A stretch of 64,000 nucleotides of DNA, taken from Adineta steineri (taxonomy: Eukaryota > Rotifera > Eurotatoria > Adinetida > Adinetidae). This document shows, piece after piece, positions 39,426-52,285 of the stretch. The translations under genes were made by a program, and so were the position numbers. The notes under the pieces were generated by a model. It was not told the origin of the DNA and did no database searches. It saw only the letters and a program-made list of their open reading frames with translations. Position 1 is the stretch's first letter, and every line of letters begins with the position of its first letter. The stretch spans positions 85,001-149,000 of the forward strand of contig CAJNOI010000101.1 in the NCBI GenBank assembly GCA_905250115.1, given 5' to 3'.

Positions 39426-40680
39426 ATGGGACTGCTGATCTCAGTAAACGGACAAACAACACAAACTACATCGCAAAGTACATGGATGAACTATACTGTT
39501 TCGTACGAGGACTTTGACGTTAACAATTGTGTTTCGACTACAATTGAAGCTATATCTACAACTGAAACAACAACAACGACGACAACAACGGCATCAACAA
39601 CAACGACGACAACANNNNNNNNNNAACAACGACGACAACAACGGCATCAACAACAACGACGACAACAACGGTATCAACAACAACAACAACAACAACAGGA
39701 GCACCGACAACAATAACGACAACAACAGGAGCACTAACGACAACAACAGGAGCACCACCAACACCAGCGACAACAACAGGAGCACCACCAACACCAGCGA
39801 CAACAACAGGAGCACCAATGACAACAACCACGTCAGTAGGGGTAACAGTGAATCCAATGACAACAACCGCAACGACGACAACAGATATAACAACTATGTA
39901 AATATTTTAGCTTCATAAGTGTAATATTTTTTCCAATTAAATATCTTCTCATATAGATCACATTTAGTATCATATGGAAATGGATCAATATTTGTTGCTC
40001 CGACATGTCCAAGTCAAAGTCTTGGTACTTCATGTAACATATCTTCAAATCTATGTACAATGACTCAACCATGTTTAAACTCTGCAACATGCCATACAAA
40101 TGCAAGTGCCTTACTTGGTTATATATGTGCATGTGTTACCGGTTATTCGGGCACCAATTGTGAATATGATGTACCTTCATGTTCACATTGTCTTAATGGT
40201 GGTAAATGTAATTCAACAGCAAATGAAACTACTTGTACATGTCCCACGGGCAAATTAGGTGGCCATTGTCAATATGAAGTTGATATATGTGCAAACATAA
40301 CTTGTCAAAACTATGGTGTATGTTCATCGAGCTATGGCAATTGGTCATGTGAATGTATTAATCCTGATTTCTATTCAGGTACATATTGCCAAATAAAATC
40401 GTCAAGTTTACGTGTAAAAGAAATCGTTTCACGTTCTTTTGCTTGTGTAGCAATTGGTTGTATATCAACAGTTATTGGTTTTGTTATTCTTATGGATGTA
40501 TTAAAATATGGTTTTCATATCAATCCAAGTGAACATGACTTAGAATCATGGAAAGCAAAAAAAAATTATCATCGTCGCAAAGAAGAGAGACACCGAGCGG
40601 ACGAACGACAAAAGAAATACAATCAATCCAAACAACCAATTTTAGCTATACGATTCAGTTACATTGATGCTGCAACATAA
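39426..40680 (+). CDS. Mucin-stalked, EGF-repeat membrane protein (paralogue B), interrupted by gap
   Basis: Exons from 39426 (start uncertain) to 39897, then 39957-40680. The ATG at 39426 gives only GLLISV as hydrophobic leader, so the true signal peptide probably lies on an upstream exon; the ctcag before taaac at 39447 could be its acceptor. The stalk is almost pure threonine, with GAPTT and GAPPTPATTT repeats. EGF-like modules follow (CLNSATC..., CLNGGKC..., CQNYGVC...), then a transmembrane helix and a basic tail ending LAIRFSYIDAAT. From the EGF region to the end it aligns with paralogue A at 21947-23759. The 10-N gap puts the two stalk parts out of frame: the upstream frame is open to 39614, while the Thr frame after the gap starts at 39626. 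Confidence 0.75.
39561..39800 (+). repeat. ACA/ACG threonine-codon microsatellite and 30-bp GAPPTPATTT repeats, with 10-N gap
   Basis: Threonine codons (aca, acg) dominate from 39561; after the gap a 30-bp unit (ggagcaccaccaacaccagc then gacaacaaca) occurs twice in succession. The 10 N at 39615-39624 is a nominal spacer and its true length must be 2 modulo 3 to keep the reading frame. Confidence 0.85.
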
Positions 40681-43041
40681 CATATATTGTTTGGAATTAG
40701 AACAAAAAAAATACTAAAAACTCTATAAAATAAATTATATCCTCGATTATTTATTAATAATATTTTTGTTTATAACCCTTTTCGTATATTCGATTATTGT
40801 TACTAGTTTTCAAAATATTTCACACAAATAATATTACATATGTATTGTTTCATTCTATTATCAAATAAATTGGTTACAGATGTATCCTATACATTTGTAC
40901 TCTAAAAGATTAATAAAAATAACACCTTTCTCGCAAAATTTACAGAGTTACAATTTGAAATACAATAATATTCTTTATCTCTAATAAATTATCTATAAAA
41001 AAAGATCAACGTATGATATGAATGACAATATAAACTCAGTAGAAAACATATCATTCCTCCTATAGATAATTTAATTTTAATAATACGTGAAGGACAATTA
41101 TTTTTAGTTTTATCTCGTTTACTTTAAATGAGTCTACTTATGATATATATCTAAAACTTAATTTTAATTATTCAATCGATCGATTACTTCATTCAATGTA
41201 AACTTGTGATTCATAGAACACATGTGTTAGTAATTGTTTTCTTTTGTTATTGAAACATATGATATATGAAATTTGATACATTGTTTTTAGTATTAATGAT
41301 TTCTTCTCACATGATCTAAGTAAATAATTATATATGTTTTCTTTTGATAATTTTTTTCAAATTTAAAGTACTATTATTTATTGGTAATGAGGAAAATATC
41401 TTTTTAATTTGTACTTTTATATGTTTACAAAAATAATGAGTTGATAGTTTCAAGTATGAGAAGTAACCGAGCACGTTGCTTATATGTATTTTGAAGAAGA
41501 AATTTTGTTACAAGGATTCTCTTAAAATGGATAATGAATTTTCTAAAAAAAAGAAAAGAAGAACGGTAATAATGATATTACATGTGATTAGAAAATGGCA
41601 TTTCAAATTGTTTTATAATTTCGGTGATCTGAATTGATTCAACATAGTTTCGAAGTATTTCATCATAATAAAGTCGAAAATCTTTGTGTGCTTATGAGGA
41701 TGAATCAGTATAAACACTAACATGTTAATCTAACATACTCGATTACAAAAAAGTTCAATTTCTAGTCATTAATGTTTATTATATTTATAAATGCTATACG
41801 ACATTTATTTTTAACATATTGTTACGAGATTGAATAAAAACATTCACGAATTCTTAGACTATATTTAGTTCCTGATTGTAATGTATTTCATAGTCTATCG
41901 AACAGGAAGCTACACAAGTTTTTGATATACTATTCTATGAGATACTCGAACGATAATTTTCGATAGGTATGTACAAATTCTAATTATACCGAAGTATCTA
42001 GATCTGTGTAGCAGAAAATACTCAACTACGTCAGTATCACTCGCGACTAAACATATTCTTTGATCATTAATTTCAATAAACAAATCAAAATAGATCGATT
42101 GTATTCCTTGATTCATTCTTATAGACATCAATATCTTTAACAACTTATCGATAAAATATCCTTGTGAAATAAATCTTACAATCAATAAAAGAAAGTTATT
42201 TTATGTTCAACTAAATCATCTCATCAGTTTCACTAAACATATGTCGGATTAGGTACTTTCATCAAATGTGTTAATCGAAATTCATAAATTCAAACACTTT
42301 TTATCTATCCGATTTTATCATTTTAAACATCATTAATGAATTTGTTTATTTCGAAAAACAATAAAAATCATGTCGATTGATTTTTCGTTAATACTGAACA
42401 CAATACTTGACATTTTCATACAATCACATATGCACCGACATAGTGACCTTTATTAAATAAATAAAAATAAAATGCTCAGCTTAATAAATAACAGACATAC
42501 TCATATGATTATTTCTTTCTTCATTATATATCATCGAATCAAATCATTATCTGATCGCTAATTAATCATTATAATTCTATATTTTATTATTTCCTTTGTT
42601 AATACGAAAATGACAAATTAATGTTCTTTTTCTTTTCTAGAGAATATTTACTCTCTTCTCAGTTAATCCATGTCAATCACAATCCCTATTTTATTAATTG
42701 GTCAACGATATCAGCAAGATCTATACATAGTGTGCACAATGGCTTAGATTGAAGAAATAATAAAGAGAAGAAGAGAACAGAAGAGAAGAAAAGGAATGAA
42801 TTTCACCTTTCCCTCACTGTTGTTCTTCCTTATTCTTATCTGTGTGCGCCAGTACGTTGTCGTCCAAGGTGAACGAACACTAGGAAAAATACTCGTTCTA
42901 ATTGCAGTACGAAAAAAGTGCAAGAACATCGTTTGACTTCCCTATCCGTCCGCCATCAACACTTGACATTTGTGACAATTGGTCATCGTTCTTGTATATG
43001 ACTTTTTTTTCTTCAAGCTTAATTCAATCAGATTAAATACA
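40681..43041. other. Intergenic 2.4 kb
   Basis: AT-rich DNA without supportable genes or repeats. The frame at 41910-42185 (minus) lacks homology and splice context. Confidence 0.45.
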
Positions 43042-44710
43042 ATGGCCTGCTGTTTATGTGCGAAATATTTTCTTCTATTCTTCAATTTAATTATTTGGGT
43101 AAGATATTGAATTGTTTTTTTTTCTTCATAGATTATTTTCTTTCTAAATTTAGTTATCAGGTGGTGCTTTTCTTAGTTGTGGAATACTTGTTTTATATAA
43201 ACGAGATTTACATGAATTATTTGCATTATTATCTTATGATTCACGTCTTGTACCATCATTTCTTAATGTTGGTTATGTATTAATTGGTGTTGGTGCACTT
43301 GTGTTTATTGTTGGTTTACTTGGTTGTTGTGGTTCTGTACGAGAATCTCGACTTTTACTTGGACTTGTAAGTAATTTTTGAAAAAAAAATATCTTTTTTT
43401 TGACTTTCTCTCTTTCTAAAACTAGTATGTATTTTTTATTATACTTGTCATGGGTGGAGAACTTGTTGTCGCAATGTATACGGTTCTATTAGGTGATGAA
43501 TGGGATACAAAATTACCGAGTACATTAAAAAGACGTCTTCAAACCTATAATTATTCAACACCACATCAATTTGAATTTGATTTGGATACTGTTCATAAGC
43601 AGGTATTGATAGAGTTACATCTCATGATGCTGTTTGTTTAGATATTCATTGTTAAACTTTATCTAGGTTAGAAGTTTCCCCTTAAGTTAATTTTGAAATC
43701 GACGATTTCTACTTAGAACTAATTTTTGAGATACATCCAAGTAAATAAGATTTGCTTGCGTATTACTATGAATTCCAAATTCAAGAAAATCTACTGAACT
43801 GAATATGGACTTGAATATTTTAGTTTCAAAAAATTTTACTAATTGCATTATAGCCTCTCTATGAAATGGCAGTTTACGAGAGACGTACTCAGACGTTCAA
43901 CCTCGTTTTGACTCATTCGACGGAGTAGATTAAGAAAAAAAGTTCAAAACAATAAAAATTCGTAGTCAATTGCGCAGAATCTTTCAAAAAAATCAAAAAT
44001 TTCTGCTCTCGACAAATTTTTTTTGAAAAAATTCCCCAAGTTAAACTTCGACAATTTCCCCAAAAAACACAATCTTTCAAATATTTTCCTCCCCGTGCAG
44101 AGGCGTACGAGAAGATTCTGCACCTCTGCAATTGCACTAGAGTTATGTCTAATAATGTAATATTCATGTATCTATGAATATTAACTATAGAAAGTTCGAA
44201 TCGTTTTTGATCTGTATCACAATATAATTTGTCAAATAAGGTACATAGATATTTAACTCTTTTTCTATTCTTGAATATCTCTTATGAATGATTATCGATA
44301 AAATATTAATTAGTATTTTATAATGTCAACATTCAATTTTTAATTTAGTTTGTTTGTTGTGGTATTGAGGGTCCATCCGATTTTTATGCTAATAATGATT
44401 ATAAACTATATGGTAATCGTCTTCCTTCATCATGTTGTAATCGATTATTATTAAATGGTGTTTGTATTGAAGCTGATTCTTATCGATTAGGATGTTTTCA
44501 AATAATAAATGAATATGTACAATTTTATTCGAAATTAATTGTTGCTATTGGAATTGGTATTGCTGTATTTGAAGTAATAAATTTACAATGTTCTTGATTA
44601 AATAATATATATTTTAACTTGAATTCTTTCTTTCTTATGTTTAGTTAATTGCATTACTTATGGCTGTATGTGTATGTCGCAATACAAAAGATGAAGATGA
44701 ATTTGATTAA
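43042..44710 (+). CDS. Tetraspanin, five exons
   Basis: Exons 43042-43098, 43154-43366, 43426-43602, 44349-44573 and 44645-44710 give 245 residues. All introns are in phase 0. Four membrane helices are visible, with the small loop between helices 1 and 2, membrane-proximal cysteines (MACCLCAKY, GLLGCCGS, VCVCRN), and a large outer loop containing CCGIEGP, PSSCC and a final CF. This is the tetraspanin signature (CCG plus two further cysteine sites). It should organise membrane protein microdomains. Partners are unknown. The 746-bp third intron (43603-44348) is unusually long and contains a short CAGAGG/CCTCTG palindrome near 44100-44128. Confidence 0.92.
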
Positions 44711-44748
44711 TAATAGAAATGTTTTTTCATGAAATAAATAAATATTCT

Positions 44749-45228
44749 TCAATTAGAAAAAATAATTTTTCCAGCAAGACCACTCATTATTTGTGTAGCT
44801 AGCAAAAGTAAACTAAATGCTATGGCATAGATATATGATGGCCAACCATTATGATGTATTAATCGAGAAGCTTCACACATAGCTAAAAGAATAGCTAAAG
44901 ATGCAAGAAGATACGCACCCGATGCTAATAAATTCCAGTATTTCCAAAGATGTCTACGATAATTAATTTTTTTTAAATAAGAAAATGAATTATTTTACTT
45001 TAAAATCATTAATATTGATGTACATATACCAATAATAATAAAAATAAGACTAAAACAACTGATAGTACGTGATAGATAAAGTTGATCGTAGTTTGATGAT
45101 GATCGAAAATAATCGGTACTACTTTCTATTTCCCAATTACGTGAAGATAAAGCTATACAAGCAAAAATTAAAGCGAATATACCAAGTAAAGCACCAGTAA
45201 ATGCTACTAATCGATCGCAGCGATTCAT
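44749..45228 (-). CDS. Small four-helix membrane protein (claudin/tetraspan-like), two exons
   Basis: Exons (minus) 45228-44999 and 44953-44749 join in frame to 144 residues. Hydrophobic helices lie at about 8-28, 54-76, 85-102 and 117-135, with a short outer loop (SSRNWEIESSTDYFRSSS) containing a single Trp. The layout resembles claudin/PMP22-type tetraspans, but the W-GLW-C-C signature is missing, so I cannot assign a family. It is tail-to-tail with the tetraspanin; their stop codons are 38 bp apart, so the 3' UTRs must overlap. Confidence 0.7.
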
Positions 45229-48200
45229 TATATTAAAAGCGCCATTTTTGTTTCATGATGAAATCAATGGGATTGTTAAAATATTGATATTTGGAGATCG
45301 TATGCTTATACTATAAAATAAAATAATAAGCGATCACATTGTATTTTTGCAGTGACTAAAACAAAAAAATAATAGAGTAGAGAAATAAGCTAAAATTTCC
45401 ATATTGATTTTAAATTATAATATAAATCAATATTATACATACCTTTTCTTTTTATTTACTTATATGAAATAAGTGTGATCGATCTAGATTTTAATAAAAA
45501 TCGAATGAATGAATGACTTTTGTTTTTTGTGCACTATCACTTCATGCCTTATATTTCAACAAAAACTGACGTTTTTACTTAGACAATCGATTGTGTAATA
45601 CTAATAAAAAAAAAGATCGAATTTAATTTGATGCATTTTAATATTCTGTTTTTGAAATTAACATTCAAGAGAAGGATTATTCATATTTATTTCAAAAATA
45701 ATTATTCTAATCTCTCTTCATTCTCTCTCTCTTTCTGTTTCTTTTCGAGTAAATATTCATTTTTGAATACTTATTCATTCAATATATGAAATCTAGATGT
45801 GATAAGCGCCATAATAATAATACAGTATATCATTTCATTGATGATGACGATCAAATCAACATATAATATATATATATATATATGTTGTACATAAATGAAG
45901 CGAGCGAGAAAAAAATTTACATGAATAAAAAATCAGTACGAGGTCATATAATGTGATGATGACGGCAACAGTAGAAGAAATGGTAGTGTATGCATAATCA
46001 ATTAGAAAAAAAAGGAAAAGAGACGAGACGAGACGAGACGAGAAAGCTACATATTTATATGACTCGACACTAGCAACGATTACAAACAACGGATATGGGT
46101 AAGCATTTTCTTTTGTTATTAAATTTTGAAGAAAATAAAAAAAGAGTAAATATTATTTCTGACAAAAATATCGTAAATTATTTTCTATCATATATGTATA
46201 GTACATTAGTGTAGGTAATGAAATAAGAAGAGAATGAATATATATATATTCAAATTCGAGTTTGATCTCATTAGCCACAATCTCCAAAGTTCTTTTTTTT
46301 CTTTTTCTCTCGCCGTGAACGTAACATGCTCGCATCTACTCATCGTTGAGAGGCGAACAGGAGCTCGTGTCCGCGCGCCCCGTTATGTATGCAAATAGTA
46401 TGTATATTCATTTTATTGCATTCAGTTTATGATAATTCTTCTCTTTGCATCTCTCTCTCACTCTCCCTCTTCTCTTTTCGTCGTCACTTTCTCGAGTTTT
46501 CTCAACAAAAGCAATACGAAAGATGAAGAGGAATAAGAATGGCATTCTTTTATTCATCATCAGTTTCTCTCGAATCGTATGTATTTGAGGTAAGATATTT
46601 AAGACTAATATTATACTAAGTATGTCGATGTATTACAATGTGAGAAGTCTGTATCATTGAATTTGACTGAAGAGATATTTTGTTACATAATAGGATCTAT
46701 AATAAATGTTCAGAAGTTTTTCATCGATCGCTATGAATGAATGTTCTATGATATTCCTTTAGAAAATATAAAGCAATCTATCAAATTGTGATATATAAGT
46801 TTTTTGCATGATTAATATAACATCAATTATGTTGTTAATGATAGTAAATTCGGCTAGATCTAACCTGTTACTTAATAGATGATTCAAGTTTATTTATTAG
46901 ACGGATAAAATGAAAATCTCGTATATTCTTTTAAGATTTTAGTCTAAGCTTGTCTTTGATAGAATCATTTCTTAATATTTTTATCAATGATGTTAATTTT
47001 AGTATTGTAAATTCATGGTTTTTACGGAGTGAATCTTTTGAAAAACACGACAATATATTTCAATTCTTTTAAGTATTATTTATTGCTATGATTATATCGT
47101 AACCGGAAGGAAATAAAAGTGATTCTATGTAACATACATATGGATTGTATTTGAACGTTTCCGGTAACATCTTTTGAATAGATCGGAGAAGAAATAGAAT
47201 CAATAAGGAACGATACAAGATGATTTAAAAATTTGATCAAATTGTCCATAGAAGGTTTTTCTGTTTTTAACTTATAAAATTTTATATCATACGAACTAAT
47301 AGTTACTCGATGATGTAACACACTTAGCAAAAGTTGATTTTTACCTTAAAATAAAGAATATAAATCATAATAAACTTGCCGATCGGAATCTTTTTTGGAG
47401 AAAAAATCGCGTTTCTTTCTCACTTGAATTTTGCTATACAGAAAATAAATCATTTTTATATATTCATTTTAGAAGTACATCTACAAAATGTAACAACGGC
47501 TTTATAATATATTGACGACTCATCGTGCGGTGGTGACCTCTATCGATTAGCAATAATGACGATGACAGTTCGAAGTGAGTAATTTGACACAACTTATAAA
47601 TGACGATGCTATGTGCAAATGAATGACTAGTAAATGGGTTTCATTCCATTAGTATTGACAACCACTTGCCACTTATATTAATAGTTCGTGTTCACTACCA
47701 CGCACACACACGCATATCTATACACATATATATATATATATTCAAATGGCGGAACAACTCGTGCGTGTGTAAAACAAAAAAATAATAATGCCATCAATTG
47801 AAATTGATCTATTGCTTTAGTATTATAGATGGCAAAGAAGAGAATTCTTCTTTTTTTTTATTTTCTTATTGCTTGATTAGTTGTCATCATGTAAGCTAAT
47901 AAGATTAAAAAAATGTATTTATAATGTCAGATGGTAGAGATCAAGAAAAGTTAAATGTAATTAAACATCATAGTTGTCTATTTTCAATAGAGTATTGTTT
48001 AAGAAAACATACGATCTATTCGAAGATTATGTGACTTACCAAAGGGTTATTCTAATTTAATTAAATATTACCAAGAATAAAGTATCATAAATAGCTTTTC
48101 TGTGAATGAACTTGAAGAGGTGCAAAAGATTTGAAATAGAGTTTTTATGGGCACAACTGATGACAATATTCCTTCACTCTGTAAAACTTTCATTTATTTA

Positions 48201-50998
48201 TATCGTTAAATATTACAGTTCAAAGTTTTAGGTAGATATCTCATTTGAAAGAGTAAGTTAACGAAATAAGATTTATACTAGACACAACCTCCAATCATCG
48301 AGATGATCTAAAAACAAATAAATTGATTGGCCTTATCTCGCACTATAATTGCTCGATTATATTCTCATAGTCCAATCTGAATTGTTAGACGTTTTAACAT
48401 GACATCAAGATGAACAACAAACAATTGATCATCTTATTTTCGAACGCTCTCTTTCTTTTTATATATTATATCAAGTAAATAAATCTCTCATATTACTTAA
48501 CTTGAAATGCATTTAAACAACAAATTTCATGTAATATATATACATCAATTACTTAGAATGGAAGAAAAGAAAATTTAATATCTTCCTCACACATATCTAT
48601 TCAATTAAAAAAACCCTAGACTTATTTCGATAAAGTCATTTATATATATGTATGTATGTCACGTTTTTATCTATCTACTCCTCCTCTTTCCATCCGGTCT
48701 CTTGATTGGACTCATCTGCTCTTCTAGAAAATGATTGATAGTCTTGTCTTGTATTTTTTTTTCTCTTTTCTTTATGTTCATCAACACATGCTTCGTTGAT
48801 ATTGTCGGCAGCTTATTTATATATATATATATATACGTATATGCTTGACTTTACTCTTCGTCTTACTGTCATGATCATCTCAAGACGAAACGAAATCCGA
48901 TCGGTACTCATTGGCATGCAGCTTTTTTTTCCTTCTTTTTCAACATGAGCACATCAGTAAATAAAAAAAATCAAAGGAACCAATCGAAATGCATGCTTCA
49001 TAAAATAGTTTATTAAATTTCATTGAAAACAAAAAAAATTTGTCAGTTTTTTTTAATAAAAAAAAAAAACGAAAGCCCCGAATGAGAAGTGTAGTATTGG
49101 CATATACGTTTTTTTCTTCTTTCTTTTCTCATATATATGTTGATGTAGATATTCAATGTGTGTCTATAATTCGATTAGAGTTCGCTTCACTAAATTTAAA
49201 CTTAGAAATGTCAACAAGATGTGCGCAAGCCATAAAGAGAAATAGTGTATATACGTATCTAATAGAAATACGATCGATGCCGCTTGTTTGAAGACTAGAA
49301 AAAATAAAAATATGATCAAACGTTATATGGATACGCCAAGTGTGTAGAATAACATTAGCAATATTGTGTAGAATGAAACTTTTTCTTTTTCTTATTTCAA
49401 TGAGACATACTGTCATCAAGCAGGAAGCAATGAAGATTTGCATATATGCAAAAAAAAACAGAAGACAGTAGATAACTGGATGATCACGCACTTGTTTGTC
49501 TGTAAAGAAAATAAGAATTCGAATTTTATTTGCTCAATATTGAATTAAAAATTCACGAGTGACAATTTTTTCGTCGTAACAATAGTCTCTTGTGACTTGG
49601 CACGCGCACACATTTGTGTATTGTTATGTTTCATTCATCCCTATTTGTTTAAAGGTGGGCAAGTGCCAAATGTTGATTATTCGAGTGGATGTGCGTGATG
49701 CTTTTCTTCTCTTTTTCTTATTTTATTTTCAAGGTGTCTACAGAAACAAATCTAAACAATAGAAAAGAAGCCGCGTTAAACATAGAAACCAGTGAAAATT
49801 TATATATATATATATATAGATTGGAAAGAAATCTAATATAAATCCATCATTAGAAACGAAATATAAGTGTGGAAAGGTCGTGTATATATACGTATTTATC
49901 AAGGTGCAAAAGGATTATTTTTCGATAAGAGAAGATTTGTAATTAAGCTACATTCACATATTGTATACTCAAAATCAATTCTCATGATTTATGTGTGAAG
50001 TATATAAATGTAAGAATAGAGATTTTAGTTGATAGATGGAGAAATGTGCAATGGTTTTTACAATAAAAAGATTGATATTTCAAGTGTCTTCGATCATTCG
50101 TAACATTACATCGAAGTTTAACTACTAATATGTATAATTGTACAGATAATAAATGAATAAATTCCTAGACGAAATCATTGATCATCTGTATTTGAATGTT
50201 ATCCTTAACAACTGTATCAAATGATGACACAAAGAACAACTCGATTAGTTTAATTTCCCGTATCTCTGATCTTGACTAGCTATGCAGAAGAGGAAAAAAA
50301 ACCAAGCTAATTTAATTCTATTAGTTGTATATATCTAGACTTGTCTAATTAGAATTGTTCGATCTCCAGCTGATATGACCATCTGCTATATGTTTGTATT
50401 TAACTATAGTTTTTTCTTTCTTTTTCTTTTTTTCTTTTTTTGTCTTTTCAATCGATCGATCGTTCGATAGTTGTGCGACACAGGAAATGTCTTGTGTACA
50501 CACATACGATTAGATTCATCAATCACGCAATGGTAACGACGAAAAGCAAGCAAAGAAGAGAAAAAAAATCCGATTATTCTATCCAATAGAAAAATTTCAA
50601 GTTCCCACTTCTTCAATCAACCAACCGGATTCTTTTCTTTTCTCTTCACTTGTTGTGTTTTGTATGCATATATAGAGAAAAAAGAATCTATCTTGTCATC
50701 ATCGGGCACACATAGAAGAAGAAGAAGAAGAAAAAAAACGAGAAGCAGGGAAGCGAAAGAGAGAGAAAAAAGACTCCTTGACAGAAGAAGCATCGGACGG
50801 CGGCAAATCTGAATTTCATTTGCATTAAAAACTGATTATTATTATCCACGCGAAACAGCAGTGCTACTGACCCTCATATTGATATTCAAATAATACAACC
50901 ATTCATACTCGTGTTATTCTTTTTCTTTTTTGTTTCAAGCACTGATTTCAGTTTGTGCTAATTGAAATCTGATTATTAATTCAATTGATAGAATCATG
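45229..50998. other. 5.8 kb gene-free region upstream of the POU gene
   Basis: No splice-supported gene. It contains simple repeats: (AT)n near 45868-45882, five copies of gagac near 46020-46043, further (AT)n near 47725, 48818 and 49801, and CT-rich tracts near 46440-46500. Its size and place before a developmental transcription factor suggest cis-regulatory DNA; this is inference. Confidence 0.5.
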
Positions 50999-51099
50999 GT
51001 GAGTTATAAATATATACATCTATTAAAATTCTTCATCCATAAAAGAACTAATTAGAGAAAGAAAACATAAAAACGAAATTATTTTTTTTTTTATTATAG
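50999..51099 (+). other. Probable 5' UTR intron of the POU gene
   Basis: A gtgagt donor at 50999 and a ttattatag acceptor ending 51099 bracket a 101-bp intron. The ATG just before the donor would give only a few codons before a stop after splicing, so it is at most an upstream reading frame. Confidence 0.5.
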
Positions 51100-51130
51100 T
51101 TTTTATCTTGTTAATATTTCCTATTAAATC

Positions 51131-52285
51131 ATGTCAACATCACCATCATCAGTTGCTGCTGCTTATGCACTACATCATCATCATATACATACTCATCATC
51201 ATATTCATCCATTTCATCATCAACATCATCTTGAAACATCAAATACATTCTTTTATCCACCTCCACCACCAGCATCATCAGATTCTTCATCAAATAATAC
51301 AAATGATTTAATACTACAACATACAGATATTAAACCACCAAATCCATATTTATTTTCAAATACAAAAAGTGTTTCACCATCACCACCAAGTCCAACAAAT
51401 AATGTTGCGACAGCATGGCCTGTTATTATGCAACATCATCCACATAAATCTATTGAAGATTATTGGAATTCAAATTCATCAAATTATTATCAACCATCCA
51501 CCTATCATCATCATCCAAATTATATGACAAATCATCAATTTCTTCCATCATTAGATCATGAACATAATTTTCATTCAAATCAACCAGCAACATCATCAAA
51601 TCAAGGTTTACTTGATGATAATGATTTAAATCTTTTACAATTACGTACAAATAATGATAATGATGATGATGAACAACAATTACATATTGATAATAATGAT
51701 TTAAATCGTTTTTCGAAACAATTTAAACAACGTCGTATTAAACTTGGTTATACACAAGCTGATGTTGGTCTTGCACTTGGAAATCTTTATGGAAATGTTT
51801 TTAGTCAAACAACAATATGTCGTTTTGAAGCGTTACAATTAAGTTTTAAAAATATGTGTAAACTACGTCCATTATTAGCTAAATGGTTAGAAGATTCAGA
51901 ATCACAAACAGGTACAACAAATTCAATGGAAAAAATAGCTGCAAGTGGACGAAAACGTAAAAAACGTACATCAATTGAAGTTAGTATAAAACAAGCACTT
52001 GAATTAGGTTTTGCTCGTAATCCCAAACCAGTTGCACAAGATATAACACAATTAGCTGATCAATTACAATTAGAAAAAGAAGTTGTTCGAGTATGGTTTT
52101 GTAATCGAAGACAAAAAGAAAAACGTGTTACACCACCATTAGGAAATGGTTCAGCATCAGCATCCAATAATAATCATCATCATCATCATTCTCAACATCA
52201 TAATATAAAAAGTCCAAGTTCACCATCGACGCCGACAGATACGCGAGGAGACTATTATGATTATCATTATTCAACACATTTGTAA
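51131..52285 (+). CDS. POU3F-like: POU class III homeobox transcription factor (Brn/drifter/CEH-6 type)
   Basis: A single coding exon of 384 residues. The N-terminal half is low-complexity with His, Ser, Asn and Asp runs. The POU-specific domain (about 193-258: [59 protein letters not shown]) and the homeodomain (about 272-331: [12 protein letters not shown] to [14 protein letters not shown]) follow with a short linker. [31 protein letters not shown] and KRVTPP are class III marks, and lack of coding introns fits that class. It should bind octamer-like DNA in neural and ectodermal development. The C-terminal tail has another His run. Wide non-coding flanks on both sides fit complex regulation. 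Confidence 0.95.
   Translation: MSTSPSSVAAAYALHHHHIHTHHHIHPFHHQHHLETSNTFFYPPPPPASSDSSSNNTNDLILQHTDIKPPNPYLFSNTKSVSPSPPSPTNNVATAWPVIMQHHPHKSIEDYWNSNSSNYYQPSTYHHHPNYMTNHQFLPSLDHEHNFHSNQPATSSNQGLLDDNDLNLLQLRTNNDNDDDEQQLHIDNNDLNRFSKQFKQRRIKLGYTQADVGLALGNLYGNVFSQTTICRFEALQLSFKNMCKLRPLLAKWLEDSESQTGTTNSMEKIAASGRKRKKRTSIEVSIKQALELGFARNPKPVAQDITQLADQLQLEKEVVRVWFCNRRQKEKRVTPPLGNGSASASNNNHHHHHSQHHNIKSPSSPSTPTDTRGDYYDYHYSTHL

Noticed and set aside
39514-39918. Asn/Asp-rich and Val- or Leu-rich frames over the ACA/ACG repeat
   Set aside because: These are other-frame and opposite-strand readings of the threonine-codon microsatellite.
44099-44128. CAGAGGCGTACG ... CCTCTG palindrome in the tetraspanin intron as a hAT end
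   Set aside because: The spacing is only about 30 bp, the flanks show no 8-bp duplication and no second end was found.
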